Of a stretch of DNA of 11,132 nt, positions 1-6,353 are shown piece after piece. This DNA is from Parcubacteria group bacterium (GTDB lineage: Bacteria > Patescibacteriota > Patescibacteriia > UBA2169). The translations under genes and the position numbers were made by a program. Positions within the stretch are counted from its first letter, which is position 1. Every line of letters starts with the position of its first letter. The stretch covers positions 1 through 11,132 of the forward strand of contig JACOVK010000065.1 in NCBI GenBank assembly GCA_016177305.1. The letters run 5' to 3'. Below the pieces are notes generated by a model. The model worked only from the letters and a program-made list of their open reading frames with translations. It did no database searches and was not told the origin of the DNA.

Positions 1-222
1 GTACTGGTCCACATTTCCGCTGGCTGCCGACAGTTCAGTGAGTACAATATCCAGCTTTTTCATAACTTTGTCTTGACTGGTATATATTTCGTCTTTAAGC
101 CTGGATTCAACCTGGGCCAAATCCGTTTTCATGGCAACGTTTTCAACCACAAAATCAGCAAGCTCAACAAAATCTCCCACGGTAAACGGCTGGCGAAAAT
201 CTTTTTTAGTTGGTTTAAACAT
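1..222 (-). CDS. Partial small protein, coiled-coil-like, function unknown (C-terminus beyond window)
   Basis: The first 74 codons run without a stop from an ATG at 222 to the window edge. The protein starts MFKPTKKDFRQPFT and continues into a charged, heptad-like stretch (about residues 28-66, with MKTDLAQVESRLKDE near 31) that looks like an amphipathic helix or coiled coil. I recall similar short orphan proteins with repeated lysine/aspartate/leucine heptads in Patescibacteria, but I cannot name a family. There are no signal peptide or membrane segments in the visible part. The start is supported by a promoter whose -10 box lies only 10 nt upstream of the ATG, so no ribosome binding site is present. 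It lies downstream of acyP but appears to be transcribed separately. Confidence 0.7.
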   Translation of the reverse strand, partial: MFKPTKKDFRQPFTVGDFVELADFVVENVAMKTDLAQVESRLKDEIYTSQDKVMKKLDIVLTELSAASGNVDQY

Positions 223-232
223 AAGTTTCGTT

Positions 233-261
233 AGTATAGCAAAAATATGAAGCCCGCGCAA
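233..261 (-). promoter_or_regulatory. Sigma-70-like promoter of the small coiled-coil protein
   Basis: Read on the minus strand: TTGCGC (261-256), a 17-nt spacer, then TATACT (238-233) with an upstream TGC that gives an extended -10. The -10 ends 10 nt before the ATG at 222, so the transcript would begin about 4-5 nt before the start codon. The -35 box lies 6 nt past the acylphosphatase stop codon. No intrinsic terminator is visible between acyP and this promoter. Confidence 0.6.
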
Positions 262-266
262 GAAAA

Positions 267-542
267 TTACCTCTCAATGACAAAATCCTGATACCTGCCT
301 TGCGCATCACCCCACATGGCTTTGACATCGTCCACCTGCGCATGCGTTGGGCCGTTCTTGCACCATTCAATGAGCTGGCGGATAGCGCCCTCTTCTCCCT
401 CTGCTTCTATGAGCACGGTGCCGTCCCGCTCATTACGCACAAACCCAGAAAGCCCGAGCTCGCGCGCCTTCCCGCGCGTTGAGTACCGAAAGGCCACCCC
501 TTGCACGAGGCCAGATACGGTGATGGTACAATGCTGTTGCAT
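267..542 (-). CDS. acyP: Acylphosphatase
   Basis: This 91-aa protein has the normal length and full signature of acylphosphatase, which hydrolyses the carboxyl-phosphate bond of acyl phosphates in the cytosol. The first motif is GLVQGVAFR (residues 11-19), where Arg19 is the phosphate-binding residue. The second is GFVRNERDGTV (33-43), where Asn37 is the catalytic asparagine. Both invariant residues are present. The ATG lies 9 nt after the stop of the upstream hydrolase gene, and no strong Shine-Dalgarno is seen, so translation probably depends on coupling. It is the last gene of the apparent sod-cupredoxin-doxX-hydrolase-acyP operon. Nothing in the sequence ties it functionally to copper or oxidative stress, so its place there may be only compaction. 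Confidence 0.96.
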   Translation of the reverse strand: MQQHCTITVSGLVQGVAFRYSTRGKARELGLSGFVRNERDGTVLIEAEGEEGAIRQLIEWCKNGPTHAQVDDVKAMWGDAQGRYQDFVIER

Positions 543-551
543 AACGTGCTT

Positions 552-1451
552 CTATGACGGCAGCCATTGCGCGATGCGCTTCGCGAGTTCAGTTTGATGT
601 TCTGTAAAACTATGGTCAGCGCCCGGTATAATCCCGTATTCAAAATTCGGCTTTCGTTCTTTTAACAAGCGCATGACCCTTGAAACACTCCCCCATGCGT
701 GCTCATCTTTTCCGCCGTACAGCACCAGCGTTGGTTTGGTAAGTGACCGGTAGTGCCTGAAAAGCGGTTTTTTTGACAGCTTCAGCTTTTTGATAACCTC
801 CAAAAATGGGAACACGTTGTAGTCGCCGTCAGGATTCGCGATGTCATAGAACCCTTGATACGAAAAGATGACATCAGGCAGCAATTCTTTAATGATCTCG
901 CCTCCTTTGCGCTGTTTAATTTTTTGCTTCGCGGCCCGCAATAGTTTCCGAAACATGGCATTGCCGAGCATGTCATAGTAGATGCCCGTATCATCCCCAC
1001 CAGCTAATAAAACGTATTTTGAAACCTTGTTCCTCGGCTTATAGTAGTGGTACACGCATATTTTGTTTGCGCCGGTTGATTCTCCGATGAGGTAGAACGT
1101 GCGAAACCCGTGTTTCCGCAGAAAGCTGATGGCGCCGTCAATATCTGGAATACAATCTTTTATCTTTTCATACGCCATGCCAAACCGCTTCCTCGTGCTG
1201 CGCCCTTTTTTGACGACGTTGAGGTGTTTGACGTAATGAGCGCCGCGATTGTTGAACAGCAACAGAGAAATGCCGCGGCGAGCCAACGCTTTCACCAGTT
1301 CATCCTGACGGTCATCATAATAAAAAACTGAAGAACTTCCATTGCCGTGCAAGTGGATGGCTACTTTTTTACTCCGCTTTGCTTTATACAAAATTCCCGG
1401 AAGCGTCAGCCCGTCCGTGGTTTTGACTTGGACAACAATGGGTTCAAGCAT
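552..1451 (-). CDS. Alpha/beta hydrolase, serine esterase-like
   Basis: This 299-aa soluble protein has the order of elements expected of an alpha/beta hydrolase. An oxyanion-hole motif HLHGNG lies at 33-38, a strand-loop LLLFNNRGAH at 63-72, and a nucleophile elbow GESTGA at 123-128 with Ser125 as nucleophile. Candidate acid Asp249 lies in YGGKDEH and candidate His280 in GADHSF. The elbow has Glu where many relatives have His (GxSxG is kept). Between 160 and 240 there is a Lys-rich cap-like insertion. It resembles the DUF1749-type or dienelactone-hydrolase-like esterases, but the substrate cannot be read from sequence. It starts 6 nt after the doxX stop and ends 9 nt before acyP. Its codons look more A/T-rich than those of the copper cluster further right (visual impression only). 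Confidence 0.88.
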   Translation of the reverse strand: MLEPIVVQVKTTDGLTLPGILYKAKRSKKVAIHLHGNGSSSVFYYDDRQDELVKALARRGISLLLFNNRGAHYVKHLNVVKKGRSTRKRFGMAYEKIKDCIPDIDGAISFLRKHGFRTFYLIGESTGANKICVYHYYKPRNKVSKYVLLAGGDDTGIYYDMLGNAMFRKLLRAAKQKIKQRKGGEIIKELLPDVIFSYQGFYDIANPDGDYNVFPFLEVIKKLKLSKKPLFRHYRSLTKPTLVLYGGKDEHAWGSVSRVMRLLKERKPNFEYGIIPGADHSFTEHQTELAKRIAQWLPS

Positions 1452-1457
1452 ACGCGC

Positions 1458-1793
1458 CTAGGTTGACTTGCCGCTTTTTCCAAACACCAACGCGAGCGCG
1501 GCAAGGCCCAAACTTACGTCCCGAAACACAATGTCCCAGGCAGAAAGGTTAAAGAGGACAATGACGAACAAGAACACCGCCGCAATCAGGCCCGCAACCG
1601 CTTGGGCTTTGCCCGAGAGCAGCCACAAAGCCAAAAACACTTCAAACGTTCCATGAATCTTGAGGAACGCGGCAACCGGGACAACTGACGCGACAAAGGG
1701 CGGCACGAATCCTGCCCACAGGTCCGGGTTCGTGAATGACGATATGCCTACGTACGCAAAGCTCGCTGCGAGCGCAAGACGGATGAGAAACAT
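1458..1793 (-). CDS. DoxX-like integral membrane protein
   Basis: This 111-aa hydrophobic protein has about four membrane helices (roughly 2-20, 38-59, 64-83, 90-105). It opens with LIRLALAASFAYVGISSF, has a conserved-looking KIHGTFEV loop at 45-52 and ends with RDVSLGLAALALVFG, the C-terminal pattern common in DoxX/DoxD-type proteins. DoxX homologues have been linked to quinone-dependent electron transfer and, in mycobacteria, to a membrane complex with superoxide dismutase and a thiol oxidoreductase. The neighbouring SOD and cupredoxin genes make an oxidative-stress role plausible here, but that is inference. The ATG at 1793 lacks a Shine-Dalgarno and follows an 86-nt spacer containing a long stem-loop. 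Confidence 0.85.
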   Translation of the reverse strand: MFLIRLALAASFAYVGISSFTNPDLWAGFVPPFVASVVPVAAFLKIHGTFEVFLALWLLSGKAQAVAGLIAAVFLFVIVLFNLSAWDIVFRDVSLGLAALALVFGKSGKST

Positions 1794-1807
1794 AGAGTGA
1801 GGCGGCG

Positions 1808-1869
1808 CGGACGCTCCAGTCGGCGCGGCGCTTTACAAGCAAGAGCGTCTCCGCCGCCTGGAGCGTCCG
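1808..1869. repeat. Long inverted repeat / stem-loop between cupredoxin and doxX
   Basis: Arms 1808-1819 (CGGACGCTCCAG) and 1858-1869 (CTGGAGCGTCCG) are perfect 12-bp complements. After one mismatch the pairing continues with 1821-1825 against 1852-1856, giving 17 of 18 positions paired around a 26-nt loop. It fills most of the 86-nt gap inside the operon. No T-run follows on the minus strand, so it does not look like an ordinary terminator. It could act as an mRNA stability or processing element. The loop also holds AGAGCGTCTCC, a partial direct copy of the arm. Confidence 0.7.
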
Positions 1870-1879
1870 AAGCCGCACA

Positions 1880-2467
1880 TTATTCTTCAACAATCAAGGT
1901 GCCGACCATGCCGAGGCTCCGATGCGAGCCAATGCCGCAGTAGTACTCAAACTCCCCCGCTTTATCAGCCGTGAAAATGACTGCGGACGTTCCTCCTTGG
2001 TTCACGGTTTCGGTCGTGGCGCTAAACTCGTCAACCTTCCAGTTGTGCGTGCCCTCGGTGCTCGTAACGTTGACGCGGACCGTGTCCCCAATTTTCACGC
2101 GGATCTCTTTGAGCGAAAACTCAAAGTTCTTGGCGGTCAGGTCAAATGACTGCGCCTGCCCTTCCGGAGCATCCACCGTAAAGCCCGCGCCGTTGTCTAT
2201 GATTGTTCCGCTTGGGGCTTCACCTTCCGCGGCATTGCCGCCCGTGACCCCATCGCCGAATTGCGCTTCACCGAACCCTGTACCCTGCTCTTCCGAAACA
2301 CCGCCTCTAAAACCCCCCTGCTTCGCGTACACGAGCGCGAGCGCGGCAAGGATAACCAACACCACAATCACCGCGACAACGGTTTTTGTCCCCCCGGTGC
2401 CTCCTCCGACTCCTGCGCCCGCTCCCTCCGCCGGAGCGCCGGACTGAACCTCTTCGTCCTCTGACAT
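1880..2467 (-). CDS. Membrane-anchored type I copper protein (cupredoxin)
   Basis: This 195-aa protein has an acidic N-terminus (MSEDEEV), a Gly/Ala linker, one membrane helix (about 29-48), a Gly/Glu-rich spacer (50-95) and a C-terminal cupredoxin domain (about 104-195). The type I copper ligands are all visible: His141 in GTHNW, then Cys177, His182 and Met187 in YYCGIGSHRSLGMVG. The domain should face outside the cytoplasm, tethered by the anchor, and could carry electrons or buffer copper. I place the start at the ATG at 2467, 11 nt after the sod stop. An open frame continues upstream to 2593, but that part overlaps the SOD gene and has no protein-like character. No Shine-Dalgarno is seen. 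Confidence 0.92.
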   Translation of the reverse strand: MSEDEEVQSGAPAEGAGAGVGGGTGGTKTVVAVIVVLVILAALALVYAKQGGFRGGVSEEQGTGFGEAQFGDGVTGGNAAEGEAPSGTIIDNGAGFTVDAPEGQAQSFDLTAKNFEFSLKEIRVKIGDTVRVNVTSTEGTHNWKVDEFSATTETVNQGGTSAVIFTADKAGEFEYYCGIGSHRSLGMVGTLIVEE

Positions 2468-2478
2468 ATGCGTATAGA

Positions 2479-3111
2479 TTACTGATGAGTGGCAAATAGC
2501 GCATTGACCGCGTCCCAGTTGACCACGTTCCACCACGCCGCGGCATACTCGGCACGCTTGTTCTGGTAGCGCAGATAGTACGCGTGCTCCCACACATCAA
2601 GCCCGAGAATGGGAGTTGCGCCTTCCATAAGCGGGTTGTCCTGGTTCGGGGTGGATGAAACCGCAAGCTTCCCATTGTTGACGGAGAGCCATGCCCAGCC
2701 GCTGCCGAACCGCGCAAGCGCGGCCGCGGTGAACTGCTCTTTGAACGCCGCAAGCGAACCGAACGCTTGAGTAATGGCGTCTTGAACCGGACCGTTCGGC
2801 TCTCCGCCGGCATTCGGCCCCATGATCTGCCAGAAGAGCGAGTGGTTGTAGTGGCCGCCTCCATTGTTGCGAACCGCGGTTCTGATTTCTTCTGGAACGC
2901 TCGCGAGGCCGGCCAAGAGCTCATTGAGTGATTTTTGGGCAAGGTCCGGATGCCCGGCAAGCGCGGCATTGAGCTTGTCCACGTACCCCTGGTGGTGCTT
3001 GGCGTAGTGGATCTCCATGGTAGGCGCGTCAATCGCGGCTCCGAGCGCATCATACCCGTACCCAAGTTTTGGAAGCTCAAAAAGGCCGGTGCTGTTGGGA
3101 GAAATCTTCAT
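2479..3111 (-). CDS. sodA: Superoxide dismutase, Mn/Fe family (Mn-like signature)
   Basis: This 210-aa protein has the standard length and all four metal ligands: His35 (MEIHYAKHH), His90 (GGHYNHSLFW), Asp172 and His176 (LDVWEHAYYLRYQNKR). It converts superoxide to peroxide and oxygen. The Gly pair before HYNH and the Gln157 in NQDNPLM are features of manganese-type enzymes; the iron type normally carries its active-site Gln in the first motif. Metal choice still needs testing, because cambialistic members exist. No signal peptide is seen, so it is probably cytosolic. It is the first gene of the operon, with a promoter about 30 nt upstream of the ATG and a leader of roughly 24 nt. Confidence 0.97.
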   Translation of the reverse strand: MKISPNSTGLFELPKLGYGYDALGAAIDAPTMEIHYAKHHQGYVDKLNAALAGHPDLAQKSLNELLAGLASVPEEIRTAVRNNGGGHYNHSLFWQIMGPNAGGEPNGPVQDAITQAFGSLAAFKEQFTAAALARFGSGWAWLSVNNGKLAVSSTPNQDNPLMEGATPILGLDVWEHAYYLRYQNKRAEYAAAWWNVVNWDAVNALFATHQ

Positions 3112-3141
3112 AGCGCGTGATGCCTAAGGTTATGTTTGTGT

Positions 3142-3170
3142 ATTGTAGCATAGTGCGCAAAAGCCGCCAA
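3142..3170 (-). promoter_or_regulatory. Sigma-70-like promoter of the sod operon
   Basis: On the minus strand: TTGGCG (3170-3165), exactly 17 nt, then TACAAT (3147-3142), matching the consensus at 4/6 and 5/6 positions. It would start transcription near 3135, leaving about 24 nt before the SOD ATG at 3111. No obvious operator overlaps it. Confidence 0.68.
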
Positions 3171-3222
3171 ATCAGTTGCATATTGGCAGATTATGTGGTA
3201 CTTTGACGCTGTTATTAGTATA

Positions 3223-3270
3223 CAGATTTTTCCTTGGGCCCGCCGCTAAGGCGGGTTAAGGAAAAATCTG
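3223..3270. repeat. Strong inverted repeat in the sod/tRNA-Pro intergenic region
   Basis: The outer arms CAGATTTTTCCTT (3223-3235) and AAGGAAAAATCTG (3258-3270) are perfect 13-bp complements. Inside them CCCGCC (3239-3244) pairs with GGCGGG (3250-3255) around a GCTAA loop, joined by two possible G-U pairs and one bulged G. The result is a nearly continuous stem of about 21 bp. Neither strand has a T-run after the GC-rich stem, so it is not a standard terminator. It lies between divergent units (sod on minus, tRNA-Pro on plus) and could be a dispersed palindromic repeat, a protein-binding site or a processing signal in the tRNA leader. Confidence 0.75.
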
Positions 3271-3281
3271 AGAGGAAGAGG

Positions 3282-3334
3282 CGGACGAAGGGTGAAGCGG
3301 GTCAGCTCTGCTGACACGTGGAACCCGCAGTCCG
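3282..3334 (+). other. Nested hairpin in the presumed tRNA-Pro leader
   Basis: CGGAC (3282-3286) pairs with GTCCG (3330-3334). GCGGGT (3297-3302) pairs with ACCCGC (3323-3328). CAGC (3303-3306) pairs with GCTG (3310-3313) around TCT. The three helices nest and end 13 nt before the tRNA 5' end. It does not fold as a tRNA (no T-arm consensus, no matching acceptor stem). I see no clear promoter for the tRNA; TATACA at 3219-3224 is a weak -10 candidate without a matching -35. The element may be part of the tRNA precursor. Confidence 0.4.
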
Positions 3335-3346
3335 ACTCTGACGAGC

Positions 3347-3422
3347 CGGGCTGTGGCGCAGTTGGTAGCGCGCAAGGCTGGGGGTCTTGAGGTCGCGGGT
3401 TCGAGCCCCGCCAGCCCGACCA
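3347..3422 (+). tRNA. tRNA-Pro (anticodon GGG), CCA encoded
   Basis: A 76-nt cloverleaf in which every stem closes. The acceptor CGGGCTG (3347-3353) pairs with CAGCCCG (3412-3418). The D-stem is GCGC/GCGC (3356-3359, 3368-3371) around AGTTGGTA. The anticodon stem is CAAGG/TCTTG with loop CTGGGGG (3378-3384), anticodon GGG at 3380-3382. The T-stem GCGGG/CCCGC holds loop TTCGAGC. Discriminator A is at 3419 and CCA is encoded at 3420-3422. The C1-G72 pair, A73 and G at position 37 fit proline identity. It reads CCC and CCU codons. It is the only gene on the plus strand in this window. Confidence 0.97.
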
Positions 3423-3450
3423 AAAATCCGCCTATCCGGGTGGATTTTTT
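3422..3450 (+). terminator. Intrinsic terminator of tRNA-Pro, probably bidirectional
   Basis: The stem AAAAATCCGCC (3422-3432) pairs with GGTGGATTTTT (3439-3449, one G-T pair) around loop TATCCG, followed by T at 3450. It starts directly at the encoded CCA. On the minus strand the same hairpin is followed by a T5 run and coincides with the stop codon (3432-3434) of the membrane-protein gene, so it can end both converging transcripts. Confidence 0.85.
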
Positions 3451-3986
3451 GTTGCGCGCGCGGGTACGGCGCACTGATCCGGATTTTGGATGCGCCGCCC
3501 GAGAAGACGGATGGAAAAAAGCAATGCGAGAATGCCGGCCGCGCCGAACTCAAGGCCCCCAAACGGCAGCACCCCCAAAAAGGATGCGGCAGCGCCAAGG
3601 CCGAAGATTGATGAGAGGATGATTGAACCGCACGCCGCGCACCCCACCCCCAGCAATCCGACCATGATCCCCGCGATGCCAACACCCATGCCCCGCTGCG
3701 TACGAATCCGCCATTTCAGGTAGTACGCAAGCATGGCGATGTTGGTTGCCGAGAGGATGATGACCGCCAACGCGATGAACGCACTCGTGCGCGTTTCATT
3801 GGCCGCGAAAAACTGCGGGCTCTGCCACACCAGCCTCCAGAATGAAAGCGTCTCGGACGAGAGCGCAAAAGCGAGCAGCTCGCGGTTCGGCAGCCATGCC
3901 ACAAACACAAACAGCGCAACCGCGACAACCGCGACAAACAGTGCATAGCGCCAGCGTGAGAGCACGATGATGATTCCGGCCATCAT
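3432..3986 (-). CDS. Multi-spanning membrane protein with GCAACG motif, function unknown
   Basis: This 184-aa protein has about five membrane helices (13-31, 67-90, 99-115, 120-140, 146-162). In the middle of the bundle lies GVGCAACGSIILSS, with Cys116 and Cys119 forming a CxxC at a helix break. It is followed by a Gly-rich run GLGAAASFLGVLPFGG and FGAAGILALLF. The cysteines placed in the membrane, plus location directly after the metal-ATPase gene, suggest metal binding or transfer, but I do not recognise a named family. Its ATG overlaps the ATPase stop (ATGATG arrangement, TGA at 3985-3983), so the two genes are translationally coupled. A second Met codon follows the first immediately. Its 3' end lies within the shared terminator beside tRNA-Pro. 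Confidence 0.85.
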   Translation of the reverse strand: MMAGIIIVLSRWRYALFVAVVAVALFVFVAWLPNRELLAFALSSETLSFWRLVWQSPQFFAANETRTSAFIALAVIILSATNIAMLAYYLKWRIRTQRGMGVGIAGIMVGLLGVGCAACGSIILSSIFGLGAAASFLGVLPFGGLEFGAAGILALLFSIRLLGRRIQNPDQCAVPARATKNPPG

Positions 3987-6061
3987 ACCAGGGGCGCGCG
4001 CTTCAGGAGCAGGGCGTTAACCGCCACAATGACCGTGCTTGCGGACATGAATACCGCGGCGAGCGCGGGCTCAAGGATAATGCCCCACGCGTAGAGCGCG
4101 CCAGCCGCGAGCGGCAGGGCAACGATGTTGTAGCCGGTCGCCCAGAAAAGGTTCTGGATCATCTTTGCGTACGTCATCTTGGACAGCCTGACTATTTTGG
4201 CGATATCCCGCGGATCGTCCCGGACCAGAATGATTCCGGCCGATTCAATGGCAACGTTCGTTCCCGCGCCTATGGCAATGCCGAGGTCAGCCTGCGTGAG
4301 GGCCGGAGCGTCGTTGATGCCGTCGCCAACCATCGCAACTCTTAAACCCCGTGATTGGAGCTCTTTGACCTTTTCGGATTTCTGGTGCGGCAATACGCGG
4401 GCAAAGTACTCGTCAATGCCGAGCGTTTCGCTCACCTCCCGAGCCACTTCCTCGGAATCGCCCGTGATCATGGCAAGCCGCACACCCATGCCTTTGAGCT
4501 CTCGCAAGGCCTCGTACGCCTCAACGCGGATGGTGTCTGCAACGGCAATGGCGCCGACTGTGGCGCCGTCCAGTTCCACCTGTATGTCGGATTTCCCGCG
4601 GTGGCCGACAAAGACCTTTTTGCCGCCCACTTCGGCTTCAGCGCCGACGCCGGGAATGCGCTTGAAATTCTTTGCCTCTCGCAACGCGAGTCCTTGTTTC
4701 TTTGCTTCGGCAACGATACCGCGGGCGATGGGGTGCTCGGAGTGCGCGTCAACCGACGCCGCAAGTGTGAGCGCTTCATCCGAAGAATAGGACACCACGC
4801 CGAATTCGCCGCGGGTCAGTGTGCCTGTTTTATCAAACAGCACCGTATCAACGCTTCGCGCCGCCTCCAGGGCAAGGCGCTGCTTTACGAGAAAACCGTT
4901 ATGCGCCGCTTTGGTGGTGGAAATGGACGCAACTAAGGGCACCGCAAGCCCCAAGGCGTGCGGGCACGCAATGACGAGCACCGCAACCAGCCGGGCAACC
5001 GCAAAGCCGACTTCTGCGCCGGATGCCAGCCACGCAATGAGCGTCACCAGGCCCCCGGAAACGGCAACCACGGTCAAATAGAGCGCGGCCCGGTCCGAGA
5101 GAATCTGAAGCCGCGATTTGGATGCCTGGGCTTCGGCTACCAAGCGCATCACGCCGGCCAGAAACGTTTTCTCGCCGATGTTTGAAACGCTGATCTTGAG
5201 CGCTCCGTCTCCGTTGATGGTGCCGGCAATCACGGCATCGCCCTCCTTTTTAGCCACCGGCTTTGATTCTCCGGTGACCATTGATTCGTTTACGTCTGAT
5301 TCACCATCAACAATCTGACCATCCGCGGGAATTTTGGCTCCGGGCCGCACCAGGACAACATCGTGCTCCCTTAATTCGGACAACTGAACCGTTGCTGTTT
5401 GGCCGTTACGGATTACCTCGGCAGTATCCGGAAGCAGTTTTGACAGTTCTTTGAGCGCGCCTTGCGCGCCGCTGACCGCCCGCATCTCAAGCCAGTGCCC
5501 CAGGAGCATGATGGTAATAAGGGTCGTCAACTCCCAGAACAAGGCTTCCGCGCCCGCAAAAACCGCGTACACGCTCCAGAGGTAGGCAGCTGTTATGGCA
5601 ATGCCGATGAGCGTCATCATGCCCGGCAACCGGCCCAAAATCTCGCGCCCAGCTCCGGCGAGGAATACCCAGCCGCCGTAAAAAAACACGATTGAGCCGA
5701 GAATCAAAGGCAGGTACTCTGATCCGGAGAAATCCGGCGGCGACCACCTAAAAATCTTCTCAACGACGTCCGCGTAGAGCACCACTGGAACCGTGAGTAT
5801 AAGGCTCACCCAAAACTTCCTCAAGAACATGGCAGTTGAGTGCCCGGCGTGCTTGTCATGCGCTTCATGATTCATCGCCGCCCCCTTCCTCTTTGCGGGC
5901 ACAAGATTCATGCCGCATTCCGGGCACATGCCCGGCCTGTCCTGCCGGACTTCGGGATGCATGGGGCAGGTGTATACTTTGGACTCGCTGTTGCCCTCGT
6001 CCGGGTGCGCCGGGTTGTCCGAGCAGCAGTGGTGGGATGTATTTTGGTGCGCGTGATCCAT
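3983..6061 (-). CDS. copB: P1B-type heavy-metal ATPase, CPH class (CopB-like copper exporter)
   Basis: This complete 692-aa pump begins with a His/Cys-rich tail (MDHAHQNTSHHCC) and a heavy-metal-binding zinc-ribbon-like segment: CPMHPEV at 32-38 and MCPECGMNL at 45-53. A second His-rich stretch follows (64-74). Catalytic motifs come in order: TGES 263-266, membrane metal site CPH 366-368, phosphorylation DKTGT 410-414 (Asp410), SEHP 441-444, TGD 533-535, GDGINDAP 579-586. The final helix pair has GYN 643-645 and MSAS 672-675. CPH rather than CPC marks the P1B-3/CopB-like class, reported to export copper; silver is possible. There is no HMA (GMxCxxC) domain. The ATG abuts the stop of the small exported protein, and the stop overlaps the next gene by 4 nt. 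Confidence 0.96.
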   Translation of the reverse strand: MDHAHQNTSHHCCSDNPAHPDEGNSESKVYTCPMHPEVRQDRPGMCPECGMNLVPAKRKGAAMNHEAHDKHAGHSTAMFLRKFWVSLILTVPVVLYADVVEKIFRWSPPDFSGSEYLPLILGSIVFFYGGWVFLAGAGREILGRLPGMMTLIGIAITAAYLWSVYAVFAGAEALFWELTTLITIMLLGHWLEMRAVSGAQGALKELSKLLPDTAEVIRNGQTATVQLSELREHDVVLVRPGAKIPADGQIVDGESDVNESMVTGESKPVAKKEGDAVIAGTINGDGALKISVSNIGEKTFLAGVMRLVAEAQASKSRLQILSDRAALYLTVVAVSGGLVTLIAWLASGAEVGFAVARLVAVLVIACPHALGLAVPLVASISTTKAAHNGFLVKQRLALEAARSVDTVLFDKTGTLTRGEFGVVSYSSDEALTLAASVDAHSEHPIARGIVAEAKKQGLALREAKNFKRIPGVGAEAEVGGKKVFVGHRGKSDIQVELDGATVGAIAVADTIRVEAYEALRELKGMGVRLAMITGDSEEVAREVSETLGIDEYFARVLPHQKSEKVKELQSRGLRVAMVGDGINDAPALTQADLGIAIGAGTNVAIESAGIILVRDDPRDIAKIVRLSKMTYAKMIQNLFWATGYNIVALPLAAGALYAWGIILEPALAAVFMSASTVIVAVNALLLKRAPLV

Positions 6062-6301
6062 TTACTTCACGCGCTTCCAGAGGTAGGCCGCAAGCAGTAC
6101 CAACACCAGCCACACAAGCACCGTGGTGATGGTTGAGATGGCGAGCCCGGTTCCGCCGTAGCCCATCATTCCCCCTCCCCAGCTCCCCATCATACCTCCG
6201 AATCCCGACCAGTTGCAGGGGCCGTCCGAATCAGCAAATGCCGTTGCCGGAACCAGTGCCGCGAGCGCGGCGAGCGTTGCGAACAGAAAACGTAATCGCA
6301 T
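6062..6301 (-). CDS. Small exported Gly/Met-rich membrane protein
   Basis: From the ATG at 6301 this is a 79-aa protein. It has a signal peptide (MRLRFLFATLAALAALVPA, cleavage probably after AFA), a short loop rich in Gly, Met and Trp (CNWSGFGGMMGSWGGGMMG), and a C-terminal membrane helix of about 20 residues ending LWKRVK. An in-frame TTG five codons upstream (6316) would add five residues, but the ATG gives a cleaner signal peptide. The two MM pairs and single Cys could bind Cu(I); small MMG-rich proteins often accompany copper ATPases, in my recollection. It is first in the copB transcript, with zero spacing to the ATPase start. Confidence 0.82.
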   Translation of the reverse strand: MRLRFLFATLAALAALVPATAFADSDGPCNWSGFGGMMGSWGGGMMGYGGTGLAISTITTVLVWLVLVLLAAYLWKRVK

Positions 6302-6331
6302 ATATTTTGCTATCAATTACTACTGAACTAT

Positions 6332-6340
6332 AGTATATCA
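6332..6340 (-). promoter_or_regulatory. Extended -10 promoter upstream of the small exported protein and copB
   Basis: TGATATACT on the minus strand is an extended -10 (TGn plus TATACT). No good -35 lies 16-18 nt further upstream. Transcription would start near 6325, leaving about 24 nt before the ATG at 6301. It sits in the 52-nt gap after the PCC/DCNHG protein gene, so the copB unit may be transcribed both from here and by readthrough. No copper-sensor operator (CopY, CueR or CsoR type) was recognised. Confidence 0.5.
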
Positions 6341-6353
6341 TACCCGCCAAGCA

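Noticed and set aside
1971..2447. Plus-strand open frame of 158 codons opposite the cupredoxin gene
   Set aside because: Pro/Ser/Ala-rich antisense shadow of a GC-rich gene; the minus strand carries a complete copper site.
2468..2593. N-terminal extension of the cupredoxin frame
   Set aside because: Overlaps the end of the SOD gene out of frame; the ATG at 2467 starts a sensible acidic tail and anchor.
2307..3080. Minus-strand frame of 257 codons overlapping SOD and cupredoxin
   Set aside because: Out of frame with both real genes, rich in Ser/Arg/Thr and without any fold-like pattern.
3223..3270. Intrinsic terminator at the 13-bp inverted repeat
   Set aside because: No T-run after the stem on either strand; the T-tract is inside the stem.
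3281..3340. Second tRNA upstream of tRNA-Pro
   Set aside because: Hairpins do not form a cloverleaf and there is no T-arm consensus or acceptor stem.
4179..4936. Two plus-strand frames of about 200 codons opposite the ATPase
   Set aside because: Antisense to conserved catalytic motifs of the ATPase; no protein-like composition.
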